Source of the DNA: Candidatus Firestonebacteria bacterium RIFOXYA2_FULL_40_8
GTDB taxonomy: Bacteria > Oederibacteriota > D2-FULL-39-29
Reading direction: 5' to 3'
NCBI GenBank assembly: GCA_001778355.1
Contig: MFGS01000025.1
Coordinates: forward strand, 691-14,257
Length of the DNA: 13,567 bases
Shown here: one piece after another, positions 1 to 6,888 of the stretch
Position numbering within the stretch: position 1 is the first letter of the stretch
Layout of the letters: every line of letters begins with the position of its first letter
Position numbers and translations under genes: made by a program
The notes under the pieces: generated by a model
Seen by the model: the letters and a program-made list of their open reading frames with translations, nothing else
Database searches by the model: none
What the model was told of the DNA's origin: nothing

Positions 1-81
1 TACGTTATGATCATGAATTGATTATTGGGTGTGATTTTTAAACAAAATCATATACTTATTACTAGTCGGGATGGTGAATTT

Positions 82-1119
82 ATGTTTAGAAAGGTTTTAG
101 ATTGGTTTTCAAGTGATTTGGCGATAGATCTTGGTACGGCGAATACATTAGTTTATGCAAAAGGTAGAGGGATTATCGTGAATGAACCCTCCGTCGTAGC
201 CGTACATCAAGGCATAAAAGGAGTAAGCAAGGTTTTAGCAGTTGGCAAAGAGGCTAAAGACATGCTCGGCAGAACGCCCGGTTCCATTAAAGCGATTAGA
301 CCAATGAAGGACGGTGTAATTGCTGACTTTGAAGTTACTCAGGCGATGCTGAGATATTTTATTCAAAAGTCACTACCTGGTACCAGGCTGGTTAAACCCA
401 GAATAATTATTTGTATTCCGTTTGGCATTACCCAAGTTGAAAAAAGGGCGGTTAAGGAATCTGCGGAACAAGCTGGAGCCAGAGAGGTGTATTTAATTGA
501 AGAACCAATGGCCGCAGCAATAGGGGCTGGACTACCGATAACTGAACCATCTGGTAACATGATTGTTGATATTGGCGGAGGAACAACAGAAGTGGCGGTG
601 ATTTCCCTGGGGGGAATTGTATTTTCGAAATCTGAAAGAGTTGCCGGGGATAAATTTGATGAAGCGATAGCTTCTTATATTAAGAAAATGTATTCGTTAC
701 TAATTGGTGAAAGAACTGCAGAGCTAATTAAAATTTCTATTGGCAATGCATATCCTTTTGATGAAGAAGTAAAGATTTTTGAAGTTAAGGGCCGAGATTT
801 AATTGCGGGAGCACCAAAGATTATTGAAGTGACTTCGGATGAAATAAGAGATGCGTTGAGTGATCCTGTGGCAGAAGTGGTTGAGGCCATAAAAGTGTCA
901 CTGGAAAAAACACCACCGGAATTGGCCGCAGATATTGTGGATAACGGAATTATACTTTCAGGCGGTGGCTCGTTGCTTGCCAATTTGGATGTGCTCATAA
1001 AAGAAAAAACAGGATTACCTGTTTCTTTGGCAGAAGATCCACTTACTTGTGTGGTTAGAGGTTGTGGAAAGTGTTTAGAGTCAATTTCTTTGCTTAGACA
1101 GGTTACAACACTTTCCTAG
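82..1119 (+). CDS. mreB: Rod-shape-determining protein MreB (bacterial actin)
   Basis: Complete 345-residue MreB, the usual family length. MreB is an ATP-dependent actin homologue that forms filaments on the inner face of the cytoplasmic membrane and directs lateral wall synthesis. Visible signatures are phosphate-1 loop DLGTANT (residues 16-22), LIEEPMAAAIGAGLP with the catalytic-type Glu near residue 140, phosphate-2 loop DIGGGTTEVAV (163-173), and adenosine loop LSGGGSLL (292-299). The first ten residues (MFRKVLDWFS) form an amphipathic helix like the membrane anchor of Gram-negative MreB. The ATG at 82 is chosen because it starts exactly at this helix, matching known MreB N-termini; an in-frame TTG at 25 would add 19 unsupported residues. 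Near the C-terminus RGCGKCLE replaces the commoner RGGGKALE. The next gene is not mreC, so the usual mreBCD order is broken here. Confidence 0.97.
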   Translation: MFRKVLDWFSSDLAIDLGTANTLVYAKGRGIIVNEPSVVAVHQGIKGVSKVLAVGKEAKDMLGRTPGSIKAIRPMKDGVIADFEVTQAMLRYFIQKSLPGTRLVKPRIIICIPFGITQVEKRAVKESAEQAGAREVYLIEEPMAAAIGAGLPITEPSGNMIVDIGGGTTEVAVISLGGIVFSKSERVAGDKFDEAIASYIKKMYSLLIGERTAELIKISIGNAYPFDEEVKIFEVKGRDLIAGAPKIIEVTSDEIRDALSDPVAEVVEAIKVSLEKTPPELAADIVDNGIILSGGGSLLANLDVLIKEKTGLPVSLAEDPLTCVVRGCGKCLESISLLRQVTTLS

Positions 1120-1297
1120 ATATAGGATTATTTCCGTATATAAGTCATGGAGTGAATTATTAAGTCGGAAGATAGTTGCATTTTTTTTTATAAGCTTGAA
1201 CCCATAAATATTTTAGAAAAATTACTCTATATTGTAAGGGAAAAGAAGAATATATTTATTTGGAAAAAGATAATTCAGAGGGAAAAAGGAGAGAAAA
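1120..1297. other. AT-rich intergenic gap between mreB and the secreted-protein cluster
   Basis: 178 bases with no credible ORF and no clear terminator (no GC-rich stem followed by a T run). A T run at 1181-1189 follows TTGCAT (1176-1181), but no well-spaced -10 box follows it. This gap separates a core gene from the accessory cluster and probably holds the promoter of the 1298 gene, but I cannot place it. The last bases, AATTCAGAGGGAAAAAGG, include the ribosome binding site of the next gene and resemble the leader before 5063. Confidence 0.5.
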
Positions 1298-1834
1298 ATG
1301 AGGATAAAAAATGTAATAATGACGGTTCTTCTGGCGGCGTGTTTTACTTCGGTATCTTTCGGAAAGGATTTTCTTTATATAATGAAGTTTGACAAAGGCG
1401 AGATGTTCGGTGATTTTAATCAAGCAAAGGCAATAGTGTCGTTGTCTAAAAAGAACACGAAAGACGGGAAGCTTGGTATAAAGATAAAATACTCCGAAAA
1501 AGGAATTTGGGTCGGGGAATGGGGCCCTCTTAGAAGGAAATGGAATGAATTTTCTAAAGTAACATTTTATATCTTTAATGAGGAAGAAAAAGAAAGACAG
1601 ATAGTGTTCAGGATCAAAGGCGCGAAAAATCCGGTAAATACTCCGGAAAACACCGTTGAAGTCAAAATAAAACTGCCGGCGGGCGCGAGCGAACATACGG
1701 TAAATATAGCAGCTGAATTATGCATGGACGGCAAATCAACTCTGGATCTCTCCTCCATAGCGGGTTATTCGTTTGTCAATATGGAAGATGATCCGCTGAC
1801 GATAGTTGTGAGCGAATTCAAACTGCTGAAGTAG
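1298..1834 (+). CDS. Small exported beta-sandwich (CBM-like) protein, paralogue A1
   Basis: 178 residues. The N-terminus is a signal sequence (MRIK, then hydrophobic NVIMTVLLAA). Two processing routes are possible: signal peptidase I near SVSFG/KD (residue 22), or lipidation, since LAAC at 12-15 fits a lipobox. The mature part is a single all-beta domain. It opens with YIMKFDKGEM, which matches LIKFDKGEM in the protein encoded at 8891, and has a W-x-x-F-x-K-V-T-F-Y strand pattern and a LPAGASEHTVNIA stretch comparable to the QPGEN...SIDL element of the other small proteins. This is the pattern of galactose-binding-like jelly rolls seen in carbohydrate-binding modules. No catalytic motif is seen. 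AAAAAGGAG lies just upstream of the start. It heads the first hydrolase block. The fold is inferred from pattern and the function is unknown. Confidence 0.8.
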   Translation: MRIKNVIMTVLLAACFTSVSFGKDFLYIMKFDKGEMFGDFNQAKAIVSLSKKNTKDGKLGIKIKYSEKGIWVGEWGPLRRKWNEFSKVTFYIFNEEEKERQIVFRIKGAKNPVNTPENTVEVKIKLPAGASEHTVNIAAELCMDGKSTLDLSSIAGYSFVNMEDDPLTIVVSEFKLLK

Positions 1835-1923
1835 GAAGGGCAGCAAAGAAAGCAAGTGAAGCAAGTACAGCAGGAACAGTAAGTGCAGTAAAAGAAGTAA
1901 AGGAAGAAAAAGAAGCAGATTGA
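1834..1923 (+). other. Purine-rich low-complexity tract with a Lys/Ala/Glu-type open frame
   Basis: Just after the 1298 gene stops, the + strand becomes almost pure A/G with scattered C and T, built from loose AGCAAGTGA / GCAGTAAAAG units. One frame overlapping the stop codon by a base reads 29 codons rich in Ala, Lys, Glu, Val and Ser, then TGA at 1921. The composition resembles the Lys/Ala/Glu linkers of the proteins at 8891 and 9588. There is no start codon or ribosome binding site, so it is not called as a gene. It may be a decayed simple repeat or a frameshifted linker remnant. Confidence 0.45.
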
Positions 1924-1930
1924 GCAAAAA

Positions 1931-1936
1931 TATAAT
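1931..1936 (+). promoter_or_regulatory. Possible -10 box before the first hydrolase
   Basis: A perfect TATAAT lies 70 bases upstream of the ATG at 2007. No recognisable -35 box sits 16-18 bases upstream, where the sequence is AAAAGA-like, and there is no TG extension. In an AT-rich gap this match could be chance. Confidence 0.2.
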
Positions 1937-1960
1937 AAAGTACATATAACACATTAAATT

Positions 1961-1987
1961 GTCATTTGTAATTCGTCATTTGTAATT
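1961..1987 (+). repeat. Two tandem copies of a 13-base AT-rich repeat
   Basis: GTCATTTGTAATT occurs at 1961-1973 and again at 1975-1987, separated by one C, giving a 14-base period. The pair lies directly before the ribosome binding site of the 2007 gene (AGGGGGG). It looks like a short tandemly repeated element of the intergenic kind. No other copy was seen in this window. Confidence 0.8.
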
Positions 1988-2006
1988 TATTTTAGGGGGG
2001 CGTGTT

Positions 2007-3737
2007 ATGAAACGTAGAAAAGGTTTAATATTAATTCTGATGCTTGTTTTATCGAGTTCCATTGTTTATGCTAAACAGGATGCGGCAAATACAAAATCAA
2101 TGAAAGCTTTAAGAGTGGATAAATACAGCGAGGATGTTCTTGATACTCTGGAGATCCAGATAAATGTCGGAAAAAATTATCTTACGGAAGAAGATAAATC
2201 CCTTCCCAAGGCAAGCGAGCCTGTTCCTTCCGCGGAAGACAGCAAAAAAGGCTACCTGGTGTTTTTTAGAAACTACTTATTTGATGTAAATCCATATTCA
2301 AATCCTTTAAAAGAAGAGATGGAACAAAAAGAGATAAAAGTGTTTGCGGCCCAGGGAGAGTATGAACCGATAACTTTCTCCGTATATCCTTTTACAAACC
2401 TCACCGGCTGTAAGATCACCCTTTCGGAATTTGCGAATGAAAAAGGGGAAAAACTTGCAAAAGACGCGTTTCAAATAAACAACGCGGTTTACCGCCCGCA
2501 GGGAACAGGGAGTGATCCTATATTTGTTAAACCGACTGTTCTGGAAAAAGCCAGAGAAATAGCAAAGATCGAACAGGGAATACCGAAAACCGTCTGGATA
2601 ACCGTGAAAGTTCCGGAGGACGCGAAGGAAGGAACTTACAAAGGAAAGATAACATTTTCCCCGTCAGGTAAAAGCGCGGCCGATATTCCGGTAACCGTTA
2701 CCGTATTGCCGTTTAAACTTATGCAACCTTCCGACGTTTCCTGGTCTCCAATAATGGCAGGGTCGTGGAATTTTGACGAATTGGAGAAAGAGATGATAGT
2801 ATCGAAGGAACACGGAATGACAGGCATGGTGACCGGCTGTCTCGCACCGGAAGGCAAGAATAGCGATGATTTTACAAAAGCAAATAAAGTTATGGAGCTG
2901 GCGAAAAAAGTAGGTCTGACTGGGGACTTTGCTTTATTTAATCTGCATATACAGGGCGAGTCCACATGGGAGTCCACTTTTGGTCCGTTTGGTTCCGGGG
3001 ATAAGATGTTTTGCCAGGCCTCTTACGACAAAGCCAGGGATGTGATAAAAAAGACCCGGGATAATGCCATACAGAATAAATGGCTTCCCTACTCGTTTTA
3101 TCTTACTACTGAATTAGGTTATCTGTCCGTAGCAGGAGAACAGGTTTATAATAAGACCATGAAAGGCGCCGAGCAGTACTATAAGACTGCAAGAGAAGTC
3201 GAAGGTGTCAGATTAATGGCAACTTTCAACCGGCAGGAAGAATTATCTTCACATTGGAATCTGCCGGCTCTGGATGTGTTCGGAAATAACGGAGAGATGT
3301 TCCCCGAGTTTGAAAAAGCCGCGAAAAAGAAACCGGCCTGGATATGTTTTATCGGAAGCATGGACAGATTGGAGAGGATCGGACACGGATTCTATATGTG
3401 GAAGTATAGTATCAAGGGCATCCGCCCCTGGTTCGGGCACGGCGAAAGAAATCCGTCTATTTTGTCAATGTATTATGATAAAGAGCATCACCCGACTATA
3501 CGGTTCGAAAGGATAAGAGAAGGTGTTGATGATTATAAATATATTTACACTTTATCGGAGTACATTAAAAAAGCCAAAGCGGGCGGAAAAAGTACGACAG
3601 CAGCGGAAGCGGCAATTAAAAAAGTAATGGATCAGATCCCTCAGAGCCACAAAAAGCATACTCCGGGGTTTGACTATATGAAAATGGATGATATGAGATG
3701 GCAGATAGCGCAGGAAATAGTAAAATTAGCAAAATAA
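2007..3737 (+). CDS. Exported DUF4091-like putative glycoside hydrolase, paralogue B1
   Basis: 576 residues with a Sec signal peptide (KRRK, hydrophobic to about residue 20, cleavage near VYA/KQ). After a linker, residues about 105-237 form a beta-sandwich (EIKVFAAQGEYEPITFSVYP through VPEDAKEGTYKGKITF to VTVLPFKL). About 240-480 has the alternating pattern of a TIM barrel (SPIMAGSW, DFALFNLHIQG, SFYLTTELGYL, GFYMWKYSIKGIRPW). The C-terminal REGVDDYKYIYTL (504-516) is the hallmark of DUF4091-type domains, which are associated with glycoside hydrolases. Glu369 in TTELG is a candidate acidic catalytic residue, conserved in the paralogue at 5063; this is inference. AGGGGGG precedes the ATG. The next gene follows after 18 bases, so the two are probably co-transcribed. 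Substrate is unknown. Likely location is periplasm or cell exterior. Confidence 0.85.
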   Translation: MKRRKGLILILMLVLSSSIVYAKQDAANTKSMKALRVDKYSEDVLDTLEIQINVGKNYLTEEDKSLPKASEPVPSAEDSKKGYLVFFRNYLFDVNPYSNPLKEEMEQKEIKVFAAQGEYEPITFSVYPFTNLTGCKITLSEFANEKGEKLAKDAFQINNAVYRPQGTGSDPIFVKPTVLEKAREIAKIEQGIPKTVWITVKVPEDAKEGTYKGKITFSPSGKSAADIPVTVTVLPFKLMQPSDVSWSPIMAGSWNFDELEKEMIVSKEHGMTGMVTGCLAPEGKNSDDFTKANKVMELAKKVGLTGDFALFNLHIQGESTWESTFGPFGSGDKMFCQASYDKARDVIKKTRDNAIQNKWLPYSFYLTTELGYLSVAGEQVYNKTMKGAEQYYKTAREVEGVRLMATFNRQEELSSHWNLPALDVFGNNGEMFPEFEKAAKKKPAWICFIGSMDRLERIGHGFYMWKYSIKGIRPWFGHGERNPSILSMYYDKEHHPTIRFERIREGVDDYKYIYTLSEYIKKAKAGGKSTTAAEAAIKKVMDQIPQSHKKHTPGFDYMKMDDMRWQIAQEIVKLAK

Positions 3738-3755
3738 TATAACAGGAGGCTGGCT

Positions 3756-4376
3756 ATGAGAAAAATATTGGCAGCTGCGGCAGCAGTAGCAGCGGTGATA
3801 TTTACAGGTAGTGTGTTGTGCGCGGCAGATGAGGGCGATAAGTCGTTAAAAAAAGGCGATAAAATGGAGCTGATAAAATTTGACAAAGGCGAAATAATCG
3901 CAAACGGGGCTTCAGGAGATAATTCAAAGTCTTTTACCTCGAGCTTGTCAAAAGAGCACGCGGCTAAAGGGAAGATGTACTGCGGTAAAGTCGTAATGCT
4001 AAAAGACGGTGAGTCGTGTTCCATAATAACCCACGACGGAGCTTTATTAAAAGGTAAAAGGGGCAACTGGAAAGATTATGACAGCTTTGTAATAAAGTAT
4101 TATCTTGACGGGGATAAGCCTTTGGCAGCCAGCGCGATAATAGCAGATCAGGAGTCCTTTGGTCAAAACTGGGAGAACTGGAAATACAGCAGTTATGTTT
4201 CAAGGAATTTAGTATTTCAGCCGGGAGAAAATACATTAAGCATAGATCTTTCTTCCCTGGTAAGTAACGGCGGAAGGACCTTAGATCTTGGAAATATGAG
4301 GACATTCGGAATAGGAAAACCCAAGGGAGAGGAATTTACGATATATTTCCAGGAGTTATACGTAGAAAAAGAATAG
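3756..4376 (+). CDS. Small exported jelly-roll (CBM-like) protein, paralogue C1
   Basis: 206 residues. A very Ala-rich signal peptide ends around VLCA/AD (residues 22-23). The mature part is a single beta-sandwich domain: MELIKFDKGE (37-46), SLSKEHAAKGKMY, GKRGNWKDYDSFVIKYY (100-116), GDKPL, then QPGENTLSIDLSSL (145-158) and GGRTLDLGNM, ending in TIYFQELYVEKE. The NWKDYD / PGEN-x-x-SIDL layout is typical of galactose-binding-like carbohydrate-binding folds; no catalytic motif is present. It is clearly paralogous to the proteins at 8891 and 9588, closest to 9588, which shares VSNGGRTLDLGNMRT. Unlike them it lacks a long Lys/Ala linker after the signal peptide. ACAGGAGG precedes the ATG and the gap to the upstream hydrolase gene is 18 bases, supporting co-expression and a shared substrate. 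Confidence 0.85.
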   Translation: MRKILAAAAAVAAVIFTGSVLCAADEGDKSLKKGDKMELIKFDKGEIIANGASGDNSKSFTSSLSKEHAAKGKMYCGKVVMLKDGESCSIITHDGALLKGKRGNWKDYDSFVIKYYLDGDKPLAASAIIADQESFGQNWENWKYSSYVSRNLVFQPGENTLSIDLSSLVSNGGRTLDLGNMRTFGIGKPKGEEFTIYFQELYVEKE

Positions 4377-4400
4377 GGTCTGTTAAAGGTATGAGCGCGT

Positions 4401-4440
4401 GTTTGACCGTTTAAAATTGAAAAGTTTTAAATGGTCAAAT
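4401..4440 (+). other. Long inverted repeat (stem-loop) between the two hydrolase blocks
   Basis: TTTGACCGTTTAAAA (4402-4416) pairs with TTTTAAATGGTCAAA (4425-4439). This is a 15-base stem with one G-U pair, extendable by a second G-U, around an 8-base loop TTGAAAAG. No T run follows on the + strand, so it is not a canonical intrinsic terminator. It could be an mRNA-processing or stabilising hairpin at the 3' end of the first block, an operator, or a leader structure of the next gene. TTGACC (4403-4408) with TTTAAA 17 bases later is a weak promoter-like alternative. Confidence 0.7.
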
Positions 4441-4478
4441 TGCACAAAAAAACAAAACTTGAAAAGGGCGGGAATTGC

Positions 4479-5009
4479 ATGAAAAAGCTGCTGATTGTAA
4501 CCGGCATAATATTAATAGCTGCATTATCAACAGCGGAAGACGGCGTGCTTTTTTCTATGAAAGATATAAAGAAAGCAGAGGTCTGGACAGCGGAAGCTAA
4601 AGTTAAAATAGATGTAAAGGGAAAAGACGGCATAAGAATAACTATTCCTGAGAATAAAGAAGAAACAACGGTCACGCTGGACATTAAAAAAATAGATAAA
4701 AGTAACTGGATCGAGCATAATCTTTTAAAACTGGAAATAGAAAATCAGGGAAAAGGTAGTGTTTTGTTGAAATTCAGGCTGGAAAGAAGAGCTTTGGATG
4801 ACTGCCTGATACAGCCGGAAAATCCCCGGTTCGATAAAGATCTGACGGTGAAGCCCGGCAAAAACACTTTTGACATAGATGTGACCGGCGCAAGCAGAGA
4901 TCCGGGCTGGAAAGTATATGTTGAAAAAATTAAATTTACGTTTGTTAATGAAGAAAAAACCGGACGGGAAATATTTATCAGGAATATAAAGCTGGAGCAG
5001 GAAGAGTAG
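4479..5009 (+). CDS. Small exported beta-sandwich (CBM-like) protein, paralogue A2
   Basis: 176 residues from the ATG at 4479, chosen because it gives a standard signal peptide (MKKLLIVTGIILIAALSTA/ED) with AAAAGGGCGGG just upstream. An in-frame ATG at 4431 would add 16 charged residues and lies inside the second arm of the stem-loop. The mature region is one beta-rich domain: VLFSMKDI, NWIEHNLLKLEIEN, KGSVLLKFRLERR, KPGKNTFDIDVTG, VYVEKIKFTFVNEE and a final FIRNIKLEQEE. The pattern of a Trp before a paired strand, PGKNTFDID and a terminal I-x-x-I-x-L-E strand matches the other small proteins, though sequence identity is low. It sits directly before the second hydrolase, as the 1298 gene sits before the first. 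Probably a non-catalytic glycan-binding or structural partner; function is inferred. Confidence 0.78.
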   Translation: MKKLLIVTGIILIAALSTAEDGVLFSMKDIKKAEVWTAEAKVKIDVKGKDGIRITIPENKEETTVTLDIKKIDKSNWIEHNLLKLEIENQGKGSVLLKFRLERRALDDCLIQPENPRFDKDLTVKPGKNTFDIDVTGASRDPGWKVYVEKIKFTFVNEEKTGREIFIRNIKLEQEE

Positions 5010-5032
5010 ATAGCTTTAGGAAAAGAGCAGGC

Positions 5033-5046
5033 GGAATAATTATTCC
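5033..5046. promoter_or_regulatory. 14-base perfect palindrome upstream of the second hydrolase
   Basis: GGAATAATTATTCC is a perfect palindrome ending 16 bases before the ATG at 5063 and abutting the leader AGAGGGAGAAAAA. Its size suits a dimeric regulator's operator, but it could be chance. The full palindrome is not seen before 1298, where only ATAATTC followed by AGAGGGA remains. Confidence 0.4.
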
Positions 5047-5062
5047 AGAGGGAGAAAAACGC

Positions 5063-6772
5063 ATGAGAGTTATAGTAATCGCGGTGAGTGTTGTCCTGGG
5101 GGTAATAACTTCCGTTATAGGCGCTGATTCCGGCGCGACAAAGTCATTAAGAGCGCTTAAAATGGACGGTTATGATCAGGATGCTCTCGGTACTCTGGAA
5201 ATACAGATCAATGTGGGAAAAAAATATCTTATAGAAAACGAAAAGAATCCGGCGCCTGTTGTCTCGCCTGATGATAAAAAGAACGGGTATTTTTTATTTG
5301 TAAGGAACTACCTGTTCGATGTCCATCCCTACACTAATCCAAAAGCAGAGGAAATATCCAAAAAAGAAATAAAAATATTTGCCGCCCCTGGGGAATATGA
5401 GCCCGTGGTATTTTCCGTCTACCCTTTGACGGAATTAAAAGCCTGTAAGATATCGGTATCGGAATTTATTAACGAGAAAGGAGAAAAGCTGGATAAGGAT
5501 TCTTTCCAGATAAATAATGTTTTGAACAGGGAGTTCGGATCAATAAAGTCCTCCAGCGCGGGTGACGGGGAAGTGCAGGTAAGATCGGAAGTGTTGGACA
5601 GGGCAAGTGTTATCCCCCTGATAGATGAAGGAATTTGTAAAACTATCTGGCTTAATGTTAAAGTACCTGACGCCGCTAAGGATGGGACCTATAAAGGTAA
5701 AGTTAAATTTGCCCCTTCCGGAAAACCGGCAAAAGAGATAGAGGTTGAAATTAAAGTCCTTGCTTTTAAACTCCAGCAGCCTCCGGATATGAACTGGGCG
5801 CCTATAATGGCGGGCTCCTGGGATTTCGGCTCGGGTAATCTGGAAAAAGAATTTATACAGATGAAAGAGCATGGAATGACCGGTGAGGTTACGGACTTTC
5901 TAAAACCCGAAGGAGAGAATTACAACGATTTCACTAAGGCGAATAAATACATGGAATTGGCAAAGAAAGCCGGGCTCACCGGAAAATTTGTTTTATTCAA
6001 TCTTCATATGCAGGGCGGTCCGACGTGGGATTCAACTTTCGGTCCCTTCGGCCTGTCGGGAGACAATCTTTTTAATAAAAATACATACAATAAGGCAAAA
6101 GATGTAATAACGAAAACAAGGGATAATGCCGTTAAGAATAAATGGCTGCCTTATATGTTCTACCTGACCACGGAATTGGGATATCTGTCTGTCGTCAGCG
6201 ACAGTGTTTATAAGAAAACCATGAAATGCGCCGAGGAATATTACGCGGCGGCGAGAGAAGTAAAAGATGTAAGACTGATGGCTACTTTTAACAGACAGGA
6301 TGAAATGGAAATGCACTGGAATCTCCCGGCTCTGGATGAGTTCGGTCTCAATTCCGCGATGTTCCCTGCCTGGCAGAAAGCGGCAAAACAAAAACCGTCC
6401 TGGATGACATTTATCCTGACGGAACAGCGTTGCGGCCACGGTTTTTATCTGTGGAAGTATAATATTAAAGGCGTCAGGCCCTGGAGCCGTAACGGCTGCA
6501 TGGTCTATTACAACAATGACTGGCATCCGAATGTGAGATTTGAAAGGATAAGAGAAGGCGTGGACGACTATAAGTATGTTTACACGCTGACACAATATAT
6601 AAAAGAGGCAAAAGCAAAAGGCAAGGATACCGCGTCCGCGGAGACTGTTATAAAGAAAGTTATGGAAAAAATACCGGATAATCATGATAAAGAACAGCCG
6701 AACTATGATTATACTAGGTTGGATGATTTCAGATGGGAGATTGCAGCCGAAATCAATAAGCTATTAAAGTAA
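5063..6772 (+). CDS. Exported DUF4091-like putative glycoside hydrolase, paralogue B2
   Basis: 569 residues, aligning end to end with the 2007 product at roughly 60 percent identity by eye. Signal peptide MRVIVIAVSVVLGVITSVIGA is followed by the shared TLEIQINVGKKYL segment, a beta-sandwich at about 102-237 (KIFAAPGEYEPVVFSVYP, VPDAAKDGTYKGKVKF), a TIM-barrel-like core (APIMAGSW, FVLFNLHMQG, MFYLTTELGYL, GFYLWKYNIKGVRPW) and the DUF4091-type REGVDDYKYVYTL (497-509). Glu371 in TTELG corresponds to Glu369 of the first copy. It differs mainly at 160-175 (an Ala/Ser/Gly insertion) and at 450-490, where loops are shorter and contain NGCMVYYNND in place of GHGERNPSILSMYYDKE. That region would border the active site, so substrate preference may differ. 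GAGGGAG precedes the ATG. It follows the 4479 gene after 53 bases. Confidence 0.85.
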   Translation: MRVIVIAVSVVLGVITSVIGADSGATKSLRALKMDGYDQDALGTLEIQINVGKKYLIENEKNPAPVVSPDDKKNGYFLFVRNYLFDVHPYTNPKAEEISKKEIKIFAAPGEYEPVVFSVYPLTELKACKISVSEFINEKGEKLDKDSFQINNVLNREFGSIKSSSAGDGEVQVRSEVLDRASVIPLIDEGICKTIWLNVKVPDAAKDGTYKGKVKFAPSGKPAKEIEVEIKVLAFKLQQPPDMNWAPIMAGSWDFGSGNLEKEFIQMKEHGMTGEVTDFLKPEGENYNDFTKANKYMELAKKAGLTGKFVLFNLHMQGGPTWDSTFGPFGLSGDNLFNKNTYNKAKDVITKTRDNAVKNKWLPYMFYLTTELGYLSVVSDSVYKKTMKCAEEYYAAAREVKDVRLMATFNRQDEMEMHWNLPALDEFGLNSAMFPAWQKAAKQKPSWMTFILTEQRCGHGFYLWKYNIKGVRPWSRNGCMVYYNNDWHPNVRFERIREGVDDYKYVYTLTQYIKEAKAKGKDTASAETVIKKVMEKIPDNHDKEQPNYDYTRLDDFRWEIAAEINKLLK

Positions 6773-6888
6773 GAATTTGCTATTTAATGCTCTTGTTTCA
6801 GTGGAATCAGAAAGTTTTGTAATCTCATCGAAAGATCCGCCTAATATAACTGGCGGAAGTGGAATCTTTTTCTAAAGGAGAAAAATAA
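6773..6888. promoter_or_regulatory. Intergenic region with hairpin and direct repeat before the sugar-enzyme pair
   Basis: 116 bases, the longest gap inside the enzyme part of the cluster. CCGCC (6837-6841) pairs with GGCGG (6852-6856) around a 10-base AT loop. Outside it, AAAGAT (6831-6836) can pair with ATCTTT (6864-6869) across a 7-base bulge, and a short T-rich run follows at 6867-6873. AGTGGAATC occurs twice (6800-6808 and 6858-6866). TTGTTT (6793-6798) and TGTAAT (6818-6823) form a weak promoter with 19-base spacing. A weak terminator, an attenuator, or a new promoter for the intracellular genes are all possible. Confidence 0.4.

Noticed and set aside
25..81. Upstream TTG start extending MreB by 19 residues
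   Set aside because: The extension has no MreB-like sequence, while the ATG at 82 starts exactly at the family's N-terminal amphipathic helix.
1256..1696. 146-residue minus-strand open frame opposite the 1298 gene
   Set aside because: Phe/Tyr/Arg-rich translation typical of an antisense shadow of an A-rich gene; no family features, while the + strand gene has a signal peptide and paralogues.
4431..4478. ATG at 4431 as start of the 4479 gene
   Set aside because: It adds 16 charged residues before a clean signal peptide, lies in a stem-loop arm and has no ribosome binding site; 4479 has AAAAGGGCGGG upstream.
6032..6685. 217-residue minus-strand open frame opposite the second hydrolase
   Set aside because: Fully inside a strongly supported + strand gene with a close paralogue; the antisense translation has no recognisable motif.
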